Shown here: positions 1 to 8,569 of the stretch, one piece after another | Layout: each line of letters opens with the position of its first letter | Numbering within the stretch: position 1 is the stretch's first letter | NCBI RefSeq assembly: GCF_018613795.1 | Contig: NZ_JAGGPN010000012.1 | Coordinates: 1 to 64,000, forward strand | DNA: 64,000 bases | Source: Arthrobacter sp. ISL-65 | GTDB taxonomy: Bacteria; Actinomycetota; Actinomycetes; Actinomycetales; Micrococcaceae | Direction of reading: 5' to 3' | Made by a program: the position numbers and the translations under genes | Notes under the pieces: generated by a model | What the model saw: the letters and a program-made list of their open reading frames with translations, nothing else | What the model was told of the DNA's origin: nothing | Database searches by the model: none

Positions 1-755
1 CCGGCGCGGGAGGCGATGATCCCGGCGGTGAGGGCGGCGGCGGCTTCTTCGTGTGCCGGTGGCATGGGCCGCCCAACGAGTCCGGTGCGGGGGAGGGTGG
101 CGCCGGCGAGGGCGAGGCGGCGGCGGGCTTCGGTGGAGCTGATCCGGAGCCGGGTGCGGAGGAACTCGGCGGTGCTCCGGGCCCCGTCATCGGCCGCGGA
201 CCACGTCACCGCGCCCGCCGGGACCGCTGGTGTGGCGGCACCAGCGCCGCCTGCCGTGTTGCCGGCAGCCGCGGCCCCCTCGGATCCGGAGACGGTAGCC
301 GCAGCGGGTTCGGGTTCCGTGCCCCAGCCGGTGGTCCAGCCTGCCGTGCGGCTGGCGGTCTCGGCGGCGTTGATGGCCTCGGTCCGCGTCCGGTCCACCG
401 CGTCGGCGGCCTGGAGCTGGAGGTAATCGACTCTGCGGGATAGTTCCTCGGTGAGCTCTGCGAAATCGGCCGCCTGGAGGAAGTTGGCTCCGGCCAGCTC
501 GTCCGGTGCCGCAGTGGTCGCCGTGTCCAGCAGCGCCAGGGCCGCCTTCAAGTCACGAGTGGCCGGCACTGGCGACGCCAGCTCAGTAGCTGCCACATCA
601 GCTGATACCGGGCCGGGAGTTGCCGAGCCTAGCGTTGCGGAACCGGCGGCTGGGACGCTGCGAAGCCCGCGGCCGCGCAGCAGAGCAGCCGCGGTCAAGC
701 CGGAGACGTCAGTCCCGGTTGAGCTGTTCGCTCCGTGCTCTCCATAGGCTTCCAT
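1..755 (-). CDS. DUF222/13E12-family HNH endonuclease, N-terminal part (runs off left edge)
   Basis: An uninterrupted reading frame runs leftward from an ATG at 755 and leaves the window without a stop, giving at least 251 residues. The first ~190 residues are low-complexity Ala/Gly/Thr-rich sequence. From about residue 195 the text '...STAEFLRTRLRISSTEA' followed by 'RRRLALAGATLPRTGLVG' looks like the DUF222 (13E12 repeat) domain that precedes a C-terminal HNH nuclease domain in many Arthrobacter and mycobacterial paralogues. The HNH part would lie outside the window. These multicopy genes have no firm function. No strong Shine-Dalgarno precedes the ATG, so the exact start is uncertain. Confidence 0.7.
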   Translation of the reverse strand, partial: MEAYGEHGANSSTGTDVSGLTAAALLRGRGLRSVPAAGSATLGSATPGPVSADVAATELASPVPATRDLKAALALLDTATTAAPDELAGANFLQAADFAELTEELSRRVDYLQLQAADAVDRTRTEAINAAETASRTAGWTTGWGTEPEPAAATVSGSEGAAAAGNTAGGAGAATPAVPAGAVTWSAADDGARSTAEFLRTRLRISSTEARRRLALAGATLPRTGLVGRPMPPAHEEAAAALTAGIIASRA

Positions 756-890
756 AGGAAAACTATCTCAACGGGCTCTGACATTTTTAGGGGTGATCAG
801 GGTCACTGTGGACGAATAGCTAAAAGTTTTTGAAAAAACTTTTGGCCCCCGCCTATACCGGCCGCATCTCTCCATGGGCGGTGCATTGAA

Positions 891-1751
891 TCAGGGGTGG
901 CGCACGCCCACCCCGGCCAGAATGTCACGGTAGCCCTCACGGAAGGTTGGGTACTTGAACGAATACCCTGTTTCCCGAAGCAGCGCATTGCTGCACCGCT
1001 TGTTGCCACCACGGGCATCGCCCAGGGAACCTGTCAATGGGACGTCCATCCCCAACTCGGCCGCCAGGAAACGAAGGACGTCGCCCAACTCCGCCGGATC
1101 GTTGTCCACGCCCAGATAGACCGGCGACGGCACAGCACTCATGGTGCACAGGCGCACGATGGCACCTGCGGCGTCGTCTCGGTGGATGCGGTTGGTGAAG
1201 CGTGGCTGGTCCGGGATGATGGCCGAGCCTGTTCGGACCTGGTCGATGAGCCTGGTGCGGCCGGGACCGTAGATGCCGCCAAGCCTGAGCACGATAGGTG
1301 AGGTCCTCGTTCCATCGAGCCGCTTCAGCAGGAGCTCCTCGGCCTCACGCATGATGCGACCAGAGAATCCCGCGGGTTCCGGCGTCGTGTTTTCATCGAT
1401 CCATCCGCCTCCAGCGTCGCCATGCACGGCCGTGGACGAGACGAAAAGGACGCGTTCGGGCGTCACATGGTCGCGCTCAAGAGCGTCGAGCACATGCGCC
1501 ACGCCGTCCAGGTACGCGCTTCGGTAGGCCTCTTCCGTAGGCGCATCCGCTGCCACAGCGATGACGACGGCGGTGGTGTCCGCCGGGACAGGCGGCAGTT
1601 TGGCGGTGCTTAGGTTGGCAGCGGCGCCCTCGATCTCAGCCGGCAGCTTGTCCGGTGAGCGCCGCCAGCCCACCACCCGCTGGCCCGCTGCGGCGAACCG
1701 CAGGCCCGCCTCAGTGCCGAGGTCGCCGCAGCCGGCGAGAAGGATAGTCAT
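891..1751 (-). CDS. NAD(P)-dependent epimerase/dehydratase-like SDR protein (YeeZ type)
   Basis: This 286-residue protein opens with a Rossmann nucleotide-binding motif, 'LLAGCGDLGTEAG' (residues 4-16), and carries 'VLFVSSTAVHGD' (about residue 101 on) and 'LRLGGIYGPGR' (about residue 155 on), the strand and Tyr-region signatures of atypical extended SDRs such as YeeZ. The usual YxxxK catalytic pair is not clear, so it may bind NAD(P) without being a standard dehydrogenase. The upstream gene on the same strand ends only 9 bp before this start, so the two are probably cotranscribed. The substrate is unknown. Confidence 0.75.
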   Translation of the reverse strand: MTILLAGCGDLGTEAGLRFAAAGQRVVGWRRSPDKLPAEIEGAAANLSTAKLPPVPADTTAVVIAVAADAPTEEAYRSAYLDGVAHVLDALERDHVTPERVLFVSSTAVHGDAGGGWIDENTTPEPAGFSGRIMREAEELLLKRLDGTRTSPIVLRLGGIYGPGRTRLIDQVRTGSAIIPDQPRFTNRIHRDDAAGAIVRLCTMSAVPSPVYLGVDNDPAELGDVLRFLAAELGMDVPLTGSLGDARGGNKRCSNALLRETGYSFKYPTFREGYRDILAGVGVRHP

Positions 1752-1760
1752 AGCCGCGGG

Positions 1761-2741
1761 CTAGAGGGCCGGAACGGGGAAGAAGACGCGCGGGTCCTGC
1801 AGCAGCGCCGGGTAGTCGAACTCTGACCGGTCGATGATGTCGGTGACCTGGAAATTGCGGCCGAAGCGCCCGTCGTCGAGCGTGATCGGACGGCCCACGA
1901 CCATTCCGACGGCGAACTTGCTGCCGCCGTCGAACGGCACGGCCACCGGCGACTTGCCGGGAAGTGTCGAGAAAGCCGATTCCTGCCGCTGCCGCTTCCG
2001 CGACGGCTTCTTCACCAGCGGCTTGGCCGCGGCCTTGCGGGCCACCTTGGATGGGCGGCGCGACGCTTCCTCCGCGTAGACGAACTGGTAGTCGTCGTCG
2101 GATTCCCCGCCGGCACCGGATTCACCGGCAGCGCCGGAACCGTCGACGGAACCGTCGCCGAAGGCAGAAGCGGGCGCAGCAGCGGAAGCCGCCCGCCCCA
2201 CAGCAGGAAGCCCAACCTTGTCCAGTTGCTCGGGGTCGCCGTGGCCGACGTGCTCGCGAAGGATCCACAGAACGTCACCCTCTGGATCCTCCGGCAGGAA
2301 CTCGTGCCTTGGTTCCGGCCAGACGTACTCCAGGCCATGCTCGGTGCCCGGGAAGACCTCTTCGTAGAAGCGTGGGTCCTTGCGGATCAGGTTGGAACGG
2401 TGGCTCAGGTGGAACTCGGGGTCGCCGAGCCACGGCGGAAGCAGAATCTTGGCTGCGTAGTCAGGGTGCGCAGCCTGCGGGGCGAACTCGCGGATGTTGT
2501 CCCGGGTGTTGTCGGCGAAGCCGCGCTTGGTCCACTCGTCAACCATGGCCAGGCCGTACATGGTGAGCGCGGGAACGTGCCCCATCCACATCCGAATGGC
2601 GGGGTGTGACTGCCATCCGTATTCCGGGATGACCAGCGCGCGGAGTGTCTGCAGCGCTTCTACGCGCTGTTTGCCCAGCCGGGGTGTGTCCAGCGCGGCC
2701 GCGCTTTGCCGGAAATCGGGATAGGGAAGGAAGGTTTGCAT
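1761..2741 (-). CDS. MSMEG_6728-family protein (pyrimidine-dimer glycosylase-like fold)
   Basis: The N-terminal ~150 residues ('MQTFLPYPDFRQSAAALDTP...LGKQRVEALQ...HPAIRMWMGH') match the family annotated as MSMEG_6728, related to the Pyr_excise (T4 endonuclease V-like) domain. A link to DNA repair is only a family-level guess. The middle (about 190-275) is a low-complexity Ala/Gly/Ser/Asp linker with a basic stretch, and the last 60 residues form a second small conserved segment. I chose ATG 2741 because the conserved sequence begins there and 'aaggg' lies just upstream; an in-frame ATG 54 bp earlier adds non-conserved residues. It probably leads an operon with the SDR gene that follows 9 bp downstream. 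Confidence 0.65.
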   Translation of the reverse strand: MQTFLPYPDFRQSAAALDTPRLGKQRVEALQTLRALVIPEYGWQSHPAIRMWMGHVPALTMYGLAMVDEWTKRGFADNTRDNIREFAPQAAHPDYAAKILLPPWLGDPEFHLSHRSNLIRKDPRFYEEVFPGTEHGLEYVWPEPRHEFLPEDPEGDVLWILREHVGHGDPEQLDKVGLPAVGRAASAAAPASAFGDGSVDGSGAAGESGAGGESDDDYQFVYAEEASRRPSKVARKAAAKPLVKKPSRKRQRQESAFSTLPGKSPVAVPFDGGSKFAVGMVVGRPITLDDGRFGRNFQVTDIIDRSEFDYPALLQDPRVFFPVPAL

Positions 2742-2907
2742 CCCTTCAGTCTGCCGTCCTTGGCGCCATGTGCCAATTGAAGTGCCGGAGGGCACAGTCA
2801 GTCGCCAAAATGGACAGTCGGATGTTCACATTGTGGACCTATGCATACGGAAGGTTGATTAATCCACTAAGATATCCGAAACCTCACCAGCGTCTGGAAG
2901 CCAACTC

Positions 2908-3534
2908 ATGACTCTTACCTCGCCCGCGCCCCTGTCCTCCGCCCCCGCGGAAGCGAATTCACACGCGTCACAGGAGCCTCAGCTGTTCGTTCCGAAATAC
3001 GGCCAAATGCTGGGCGCCGATGCGAACGGGATCCTCGTTCTGGACGAGTTTACGCTTGATCCGTCCGCTGCGCGCAAGGACCAGCACCGTTTCCGCACTG
3101 CGCTTGCTTCCGTTGCGCTGACCCTGCGCCGGCTCGTGGCCCTGCGCGTTTTCATCGCCGTGGTGGCCGTCGCCAACCTGCCGCTCTTCCTGATGTCCAC
3201 CGGCTGGTGGATCTACGCCCTCTCGCTGGCCCTGGTGATCGGCGTCCACGCTGCCGTGAACTGGCTGAACAAGCACGAGCCGCGCGTCAAGCTGCGCCAC
3301 GAGCTCGAGCTGCACCTGCACCGCGAACGCAGCGACAACTACCGCAAGGTGCGCGACGCCGTGAAGTTCGTAGTCGACAGCCCCGCTCGCGTCAACGAGC
3401 ACCTCTACCTCGAGCTGCTGCACGCCAAGCGGGTTGCCCTGCACCTCGCGTCGGGTACTGTCGCCCTCCTCGACACCAGCGACGACGCCGCCTGGAAGGT
3501 GCGCATCGTCCGGGAACTCCCCGCCGTGGCCTAA
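2908..3534 (+). CDS. Conserved hypothetical membrane protein
   Basis: This is a 208-residue protein with a hydrophilic N-terminus (~70 residues), then two closely spaced hydrophobic helices ('VFIAVVAVANLPLFL' and 'WWIYALSLALVIGVHAAV'), then a charged C-terminal region rich in Arg, His and Glu. This suggests an inner-membrane anchor with a cytoplasmic tail. I do not recognise a domain. It is followed by a very strong hairpin terminator at 3583-3626, so it appears to be a single-gene unit. Confidence 0.6.
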   Translation: MTLTSPAPLSSAPAEANSHASQEPQLFVPKYGQMLGADANGILVLDEFTLDPSAARKDQHRFRTALASVALTLRRLVALRVFIAVVAVANLPLFLMSTGWWIYALSLALVIGVHAAVNWLNKHEPRVKLRHELELHLHRERSDNYRKVRDAVKFVVDSPARVNEHLYLELLHAKRVALHLASGTVALLDTSDDAAWKVRIVRELPAVA

Positions 3535-3582
3535 GGCCGAATACTGACGCTTCCAGCCGTCACGCTGTAGGCAATTAATTAC

Positions 3583-3626
3583 GACGCCGGGCGTCCCCCA
3601 TTTAGGGGGCGCCCGGCGTCGTTATT
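3583..3626. terminator. Strong hairpin terminator between convergent genes
   Basis: The arms gacgccgggc (3583-3592) and gcccggcgtc (3611-3620) are perfectly complementary. An inner g/c pair and a 5-bp ccccc/ggggg pairing follow, with loop 'attta' and a single bulged t at 3594. It is followed by 'gttatt'. It separates the plus-strand membrane protein from the minus-strand Rpf gene. Confidence 0.85.
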
Positions 3627-3649
3627 GGTGGAGCCATGCAAAACGAAAC

Positions 3650-3677
3650 CGGACGGCCCCTCGAAAGGGACCGCCCG
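3650..3677 (-). terminator. Hairpin with 'cgaa' loop, terminator of the Rpf-like gene
   Basis: Two 12-nt arms (3650-3661 and 3666-3677) pair with two mismatches around the loop 'cgaa'. On the minus strand the hairpin is followed by 'tttcgtttt', as expected of an intrinsic terminator downstream of the gene ending at 3724. The 22 nt from 3662 are almost identical to the hairpin at 45060, differing at one base. Confidence 0.65.
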
Positions 3678-3723
3678 GCGTCGAGCTCTAATGCAGTGCC
3701 GCTAAGCGGCCTGACCAGCCAGA

Positions 3724-4443
3724 TTAGGCAGGCAGCTGCAGGACCTGGCCCACAAACACCAGGTTCGGGTTGCTGATGGTGTCGGTATTGGCGTCAGCGA
3801 GCTGCTGCCAGCCGCCCTGGATGCCGAGCTGCTGAGCGATCTTGCTCAGGGTGTCGCCTTCCTGGACCGTGTAGGTCTGGCCGCTCACGGCGACGGCGGC
3901 AGCGTGGCGGGCCTCGGCGGGGGCCTGGACCGGAACTTCGGCGGCCACCGGGGCCTGCGCCACGGGAGCCGTCTGAACCGGAGCCTGAACCGGAGCCTGG
4001 ACGGGTGCGGCCTGGACCGGCGCCTGGGCAGGTGCGGCCTGGACCGGCGCGCTCTGGGGCAGGATCTGCGGTGCAGGAGCGCCACCGCCGCCGTTCAGGC
4101 CCAGCTTGGCGGAGCATGCGGGCCATGCGCCCCAGCCCTGACTGGCCTGGACCTTTTCGGCCACGGCGATCTGCTGCGCGCGGGAGGCGCCCTGGGGGGA
4201 GCCGGTTCCGCCGAAGGCAGCCCAGGTCTGCGGGGTGAACTGCAGGCCGCCGGAGAAGCCGTTGCCGGTGTTGGTGGACCAGTTGCCGCCACTCTCGCAC
4301 TGGGCGAGGGCGTCCCACGTGGAGGCGCTGGCGGTAGGCGTGGCTGCGTTGGCGGCCGTGGCGGAGAGCGCCAGAGTTGCTGCGGAAACGGCGGCCAGGG
4401 TGACTCCACGGCGCGCGGCAGTGCTAAATGTCGACTTTTTCAT
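3724..4443 (-). CDS. Resuscitation-promoting factor-like transglycosylase with LysM domain
   Basis: A secreted 239-residue peptidoglycan hydrolase. Residues 1-33 are a signal peptide ending near 'ATAANA-A'. The Rpf (transglycosylase-like) domain covers about 41-115: '[15 protein letters not shown]' holds the catalytic Glu (E50), and '[15 protein letters not shown]' and the paired cysteine in 'WPACSAKLG' are also present. A Pro/Ala/Val/Gln-rich linker (about 120-185) leads to a C-terminal LysM domain ('[17 protein letters not shown]', about 190-238) for cell-wall binding. Such enzymes cleave glycan strands and promote regrowth of dormant actinobacteria. 'AGGAG' lies 10 nt before the ATG. The 5' leader is unusually long (see 4444-4745). 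Confidence 0.9.
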   Translation of the reverse strand: MKKSTFSTAARRGVTLAAVSAATLALSATAANAATPTASASTWDALAQCESGGNWSTNTGNGFSGGLQFTPQTWAAFGGTGSPQGASRAQQIAVAEKVQASQGWGAWPACSAKLGLNGGGGAPAPQILPQSAPVQAAPAQAPVQAAPVQAPVQAPVQTAPVAQAPVAAEVPVQAPAEARHAAAVAVSGQTYTVQEGDTLSKIAQQLGIQGGWQQLADANTDTISNPNLVFVGQVLQLPA

Positions 4444-4745
4444 TATTGGGATGCTCCTGAGGCCACCCGCGCTCGGTCCGTCCCCGGACGTTGTCGCGCT
4501 ACTGCCCGCCCCCTGACGAACTAGAGGTCATTTCGGTATCCGCCGGCCGGGCAGTAACTGGTGGTGGCGGCACCGGGCATTCATGGGCCCGCGTCGCGCG
4601 GGCATGTGTCTCACCCTAAAGGTGTTGCACGCCGTTATCAAATCGAGATCTTTATTGACAGTCAAGCGATTTAAGGGCAGTCCGGCACGGCGCTGTGAGA
4701 CCCCGCAAGCTGCCAGACGGGGATTCGCAGGGCTGTCATTCGGCG
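4444..4745 (-). promoter_or_regulatory. Long 5' leader and promoter of the Rpf-like gene
   Basis: On the minus strand a good promoter is visible: -35 TTGACT (4665-4660), an 18-nt spacer, and -10 TTGATA (4641-4636). The transcript would then have a leader of about 185 nt. The leader contains a perfect 7-bp hairpin (4587-4603, gcccgcg/cgcgggc) and further GC-rich inverted segments. Rpf genes in other actinobacteria are often preceded by a c-di-AMP (ydaO) riboswitch, but I could not match its conserved core here. Confidence 0.5.
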
Positions 4746-7415
4746 CTAGGAATTCAGGGCGGAAGCCAGGTAAGGCGCCGTCCGGCTGTCCGGTGAACCG
4801 GCGACGGCGGCGGGCGTTCCGGCCGCGACGATCTCTCCGCCGGCGTCCCCGCCGGCCGGTCCGAGGTCGATCACCCAGTCTGCTTCCGCCACCACGTCCA
4901 TTTCGTGTTCCACCACGACCACCGTGTTTCCCGCGTCCACAAGGCGCTGCAGCTGGGCCATGAGGAGCCGGACGTCCGCCGGATGCAGCCCGGTGGTGGG
5001 CTCATCCAGCAAGTACAGCGTGTGGCCGCGGCGCGCGCGCTGCAGCTCGGTGGCGAGTTTGATGCGCTGGGCCTCTCCGCCGGACAGTTCCGTGGCGGGC
5101 TGCCCGAGCCGCAGGTAGCCCAGTCCGACTTCCCGGAGCGTCTGCAGGCTGCGGGCAGCGGCTGGAACGTCCTGCAGGAATTCCGCGGCCGCGTCCACGG
5201 TCATGCCCAGGACGTCGGCCACAGTCTTGCCGCGGTAGGTGATTTCAAGGGTTTCGGGGTTGTAGCGTGAGCCGCCGCATTCCGGGCAGGGGCCGTAGCT
5301 GCCGGGCAGGAAGAGCAGTTCGACGGCGACGAATCCCTCGCCCTGGCAGGTCTCGCAGCGCCCGCCCGCCACGTTGAAGGAGAATCGCCCGGCCCCGTAT
5401 CTGCGCGCCCGGGCTTCGTCAGTAGCGGCGAACTCCTTTCGCACGGCGTCGAAGAGCCCGGTGTAGGTGGCCAGGTTGGACCGGGGCGTTCGGCCGATCG
5501 GTTTCTGGTCCACAGTCACCAGCCGGTCCACGTGGTGCAGGCCGGTCACGGTACCTACGCTCAGCGGGGCGCCCGGGCCGCCGTCCGCCATGGGCTGGTC
5601 TTCGTTGGCGCCCGTTAGCTCGGTCCCCGTTAGCTCGGTGGCAGCGGCGTCTGCACCCTCGCCGTTGCCGTGCAGTTCGGATCCGACCACTCCGGCCAGG
5701 ACATGGCTGACCAGCGTCGACTTACCCGAGCCGGACACTCCGGTGACCGCCGTCAGGACCTGCAACGGGAAGGCCGCATCGAGGCCGCGAAGGTTGTGGC
5801 GGGAGATGTCCTTCAGTTCCAGCCAAGCACCAGGCTCCCGACGGCGGCCGGTACGGACGCTGCTGTCAGGCTCGCCGCCGCCGGTGCGGTCACCGCCGGC
5901 GGTGGTACCGCCGTCGTCAGCACCGCCCCTGGAACCGTCCGGAACGAGGAACGGGCGGGTAACGGAAGCCTCGACGGCCGCGAGGCCGGCCACTGGCCCG
6001 CTGTACAGAACTTCGCCGCCGCCCTCTCCTGCCCTCGGACCCACGTCCACGAGCCAGTCGGCGCGGCGCACAATGTCCATGTTGTGCTCCACCACGAACA
6101 CGGAATTGCCCGAAGACTTCAGTTGCTCCAGCACCGCCAGGAGGGGCTCGGCGTCCGCGGGGTGCAGCCCGGCAGAGGGCTCGTCCAGCACATACACCAC
6201 CCCGAACAGCCCCGAGCGGAGCTGCGTGGCGATCCGAAGTCGCTGCATTTCGCCCGGGGACAGGGTGGGCGTCGAGCGGCCCAGAGCGAGGTAGCCAAGT
6301 CCCAGATCCAGCAGGACCATAATCCGCTGGAGGAGGTCACGCGTGATGGCCACGGCAACCTCGTGGCTTTCGCCGGAGGACAGCTTGCGGGACGCGGTTC
6401 CGGCCTCCTTCAGCTCGGCCGTCGGGCGGATGATGTCCGCCAGTTCGGCCATCGGCACTGCGTTGAGTTCGGCGATGGTCCTGCCGGCGAACGTCACGGC
6501 CAGGGCCTCCGGCGTGAGTCCGCTGCCGCTGCACCGCTGGCAGGGTCCGGTTTCCATGAAGCGGAGCACCCGTTCGCGCATTGTGTTGCTCTTCGAGTCG
6601 GCCAGCGTGTGCAGCACGTGGCTCTTGGCGCTCCAAAACTTGCCCTTGTACGGCTTGGCCACGCGGTCGCGCTGCGGCGTGATTTCCACGACCGGCTGCT
6701 CGTCGGTGAAAAGGATCCAGTCGCGGTCCTTCCTGGGCAGCTCCCGCCAGGGGGTGTCGACGTCGTATCCCAGGTGGGTGAGGATGTCGCGCAAGTTTTT
6801 GCCCTGCCATGCCGTCGGCCAGGCGGCGATCGCACCCTCCCGGATGCTCAGCGACGGGTCCGGGACCAGGGAGGCTTCGGTGACGGTGTGCGCCACACCG
6901 AGGCCGTGGCACTCGGGGCATGCCCCGGCGGCCGTGTTGGGCGAGAAGGCATCCGAGTCCAGCGGGCTGGCACCGGCCGGATAGCTGCCGGCACGCGAGA
7001 ACAGCATGCGGAGCGAGTTGGACAGCGTGGTCACCGTCCCCACCGTGGAACGGCTGCTGGGAGTGCCGCGGCGCTGTTGAAGCGCGACGGCGGGAGGCAG
7101 CCCGGTGATCATTTCCACCTTGGGATTGTGGCCCTGCTGGATGAGGCGGCGGGCGTACGGCGCCACGGACTCGAAGTACCGGCGCTGGGCTTCGGCGTAG
7201 ATCGTGCCGAATGCCAAAGAGGACTTGCCCGATCCCGAGACGCCGGTGAAGGCGACGATCGCGTCGCGCGGGACGGCCACGTCCACGTTGCGAAGGTTGT
7301 TCTCGCGTGCGCCGCGCACCCGGACAAAGCCGTCAGCAGAATGGTGGGCACCGGTGCCGGTATCCAGGCTCCAGTCCAGATCGGCCAGGGGGTCAGCATA
7401 CTCTTCAGTCCGCAT
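4746..7415 (-). CDS. UvrA-like excinuclease ABC subunit lacking the UvrB-binding insert (UvrA2 type)
   Basis: An 889-residue protein with two ABC ATPase modules. The first Walker A is 'GVSGSGKSS' (58-66), with the signature in 'LSPGEMQRLRIATQL' and Walker B in 'VVYVLDEPSAGLHP'. The second half has 'GVSGSGKS', a 'LSGGEAQRIKLATEL' signature and 'LYLLDEPTTGLHP'. Zinc-module cysteines appear in 'ACPECHGLG' (166-169), 'CQRCSGSG', 'CETCQGEG' and 'CPECGG'. Only about 100 residues separate Walker A from the first CPEC, against about 220 in canonical UvrA, so the UvrB-interacting domain is missing. Members of this branch are linked to DNA-damage or drug tolerance rather than core nucleotide excision repair; that role is inferred. 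It is divergent from the deaminase gene 47 bp away. Confidence 0.85.
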   Translation of the reverse strand: MRTEEYADPLADLDWSLDTGTGAHHSADGFVRVRGARENNLRNVDVAVPRDAIVAFTGVSGSGKSSLAFGTIYAEAQRRYFESVAPYARRLIQQGHNPKVEMITGLPPAVALQQRRGTPSSRSTVGTVTTLSNSLRMLFSRAGSYPAGASPLDSDAFSPNTAAGACPECHGLGVAHTVTEASLVPDPSLSIREGAIAAWPTAWQGKNLRDILTHLGYDVDTPWRELPRKDRDWILFTDEQPVVEITPQRDRVAKPYKGKFWSAKSHVLHTLADSKSNTMRERVLRFMETGPCQRCSGSGLTPEALAVTFAGRTIAELNAVPMAELADIIRPTAELKEAGTASRKLSSGESHEVAVAITRDLLQRIMVLLDLGLGYLALGRSTPTLSPGEMQRLRIATQLRSGLFGVVYVLDEPSAGLHPADAEPLLAVLEQLKSSGNSVFVVEHNMDIVRRADWLVDVGPRAGEGGGEVLYSGPVAGLAAVEASVTRPFLVPDGSRGGADDGGTTAGGDRTGGGEPDSSVRTGRRREPGAWLELKDISRHNLRGLDAAFPLQVLTAVTGVSGSGKSTLVSHVLAGVVGSELHGNGEGADAAATELTGTELTGANEDQPMADGGPGAPLSVGTVTGLHHVDRLVTVDQKPIGRTPRSNLATYTGLFDAVRKEFAATDEARARRYGAGRFSFNVAGGRCETCQGEGFVAVELLFLPGSYGPCPECGGSRYNPETLEITYRGKTVADVLGMTVDAAAEFLQDVPAAARSLQTLREVGLGYLRLGQPATELSGGEAQRIKLATELQRARRGHTLYLLDEPTTGLHPADVRLLMAQLQRLVDAGNTVVVVEHEMDVVAEADWVIDLGPAGGDAGGEIVAAGTPAAVAGSPDSRTAPYLASALNS

Positions 7416-7450
7416 CTGTTCGACTCTACGGGCATAGCCCGTCCGGGGAC

Positions 7451-7465
7451 TATTCTGTCGGGGTG
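7451..7465 (+). promoter_or_regulatory. -10 element placing a leaderless start for the deaminase
   Basis: TATTCT at 7451-7456 lies 6 nt before the GTG at 7463, and there is no Shine-Dalgarno. Transcription would begin at or next to the start codon, giving a leaderless mRNA, which is common in actinobacteria. No clear -35 was found. Confidence 0.4.
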
Positions 7466-8569
7466 AACACTTACGACGCCGCCGCCGAACCGATCGATCC
7501 CGCAGCTCTTTCAGGCCAAACTGGGCCTTCAGAGCAAGCTGGGCCGTCAGAGCAAACTGCGCTTTTAGATGAAGAGGAGCTGGTAGCGGCCCCGTCCCCG
7601 ATGCCTTTGGCGGAGCTCCACCTGCACATCGAGGGGACGCTGGAGCCGGAACTGATCTTTGCGCTCGCTGAGCGGAACGGGATCGAGCTGCCGTACGCGG
7701 GCCTGGATGAGCTGCGAAGCCGGTATGAGTTCACGGACCTGCAGTCGTTCCTCGACCTGTACTACGCCAACATGGCCGTGCTGCGGACCGAGCAGGACTT
7801 CGCGGACATGACCCGGGCCTACCTGGAGCGGGCTGCGGCGGCCGGGGTGCGGCACGCGGAAATCATGATGGATCCGCAGGCGCACCTCTCGCGCGGTGTC
7901 GCACTGGAGACGTGCGTGAACGGCGTAGCTTCCGTCCTCGCCACCTCGGAGGAGGAGTTCGGCATCTCGACGCTTCTGATCGCCGCCTTCCTGCGCGACC
8001 TGTCCGAGGACTCGGCGCTCGAGGTCCTGGAGCGGCTTCTTGCGATAAACGCGCCGATCGCCGGCATCGGCCTGGATTCCGCAGAGGTGGGCAACCCGCC
8101 GTCGAAATTCACGCGGCTTTTTGCCCGGGCCGGCGAAGCAGGCCTGCGGAAGATTGCGCACGCCGGGGAGGAGGGCCCGCCGTCGTACATCGTGGAAGCG
8201 CTGGACGTACTGGGCGTGGAGCGGATCGACCACGGGATCCGGTGCATGGAGGACCCGGACCTCGTGGAGCGGCTGGTCGATGACCATGTGCCGCTGACGG
8301 TCTGCCCGCTGTCGAACGTCCGGCTCCGCGCGGTGGACATGCTGGCCGCCCATCCGCTGCCTGCCATGCTGGCCGCCGGGCTCAACGTCAGCGTGAATTC
8401 GGATGATCCGGCGTACTTCGGCGGTTATGTGGACAGCAACTTCGCCCAGCTGGAGTCAGTCCTGGGCCTGTCCGAATTCGACCGGGTCAGGCTCGCCGCG
8501 AACTCGATCAGGTCGTCATTCGCCAGTGAGGAGCGGAAACACGAGCTGCTGGCCGAGCTGTCGGGCTAG
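7463..8569 (+). CDS. Adenine deaminase (adenosine deaminase superfamily)
   Basis: A 368-residue metal-dependent deaminase. The metal ligands are in 'ELHLHIEGTLEPE' (about 50-62); the catalytic and substrate residues are in 'GLDSAEVGNPPSKF', 'IAHAGEEGPPSYI' and 'VERIDHG', and the last metal-binding Asp is in 'VNSDDPAYFGGYV'. 'HAGEEGPPSYI' and 'SDDPAYFGGY' match bacterial and yeast-type adenine deaminases (EC 3.5.4.2) rather than true adenosine deaminases, so the likely reaction is adenine to hypoxanthine plus ammonia. The first ~45 residues are a non-conserved Ser/Gly/Gln/Ala-rich extension containing 'GPSEQAGPSEQ' repeats. I chose GTG 7463 because a -10 box sits just upstream. The stop overlaps that of the convergent downstream gene. 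Confidence 0.8.
   Translation: MNTYDAAAEPIDPAALSGQTGPSEQAGPSEQTALLDEEELVAAPSPMPLAELHLHIEGTLEPELIFALAERNGIELPYAGLDELRSRYEFTDLQSFLDLYYANMAVLRTEQDFADMTRAYLERAAAAGVRHAEIMMDPQAHLSRGVALETCVNGVASVLATSEEEFGISTLLIAAFLRDLSEDSALEVLERLLAINAPIAGIGLDSAEVGNPPSKFTRLFARAGEAGLRKIAHAGEEGPPSYIVEALDVLGVERIDHGIRCMEDPDLVERLVDDHVPLTVCPLSNVRLRAVDMLAAHPLPAMLAAGLNVSVNSDDPAYFGGYVDSNFAQLESVLGLSEFDRVRLAANSIRSSFASEERKHELLAELSG

Noticed and set aside
5670..7466. A 598-codon open frame on the plus strand opposite the UvrA-like gene
   Set aside because: It is an antisense shadow of high-GC coding DNA: low-complexity, no recognisable motifs, while the minus strand encodes a complete ABC protein.
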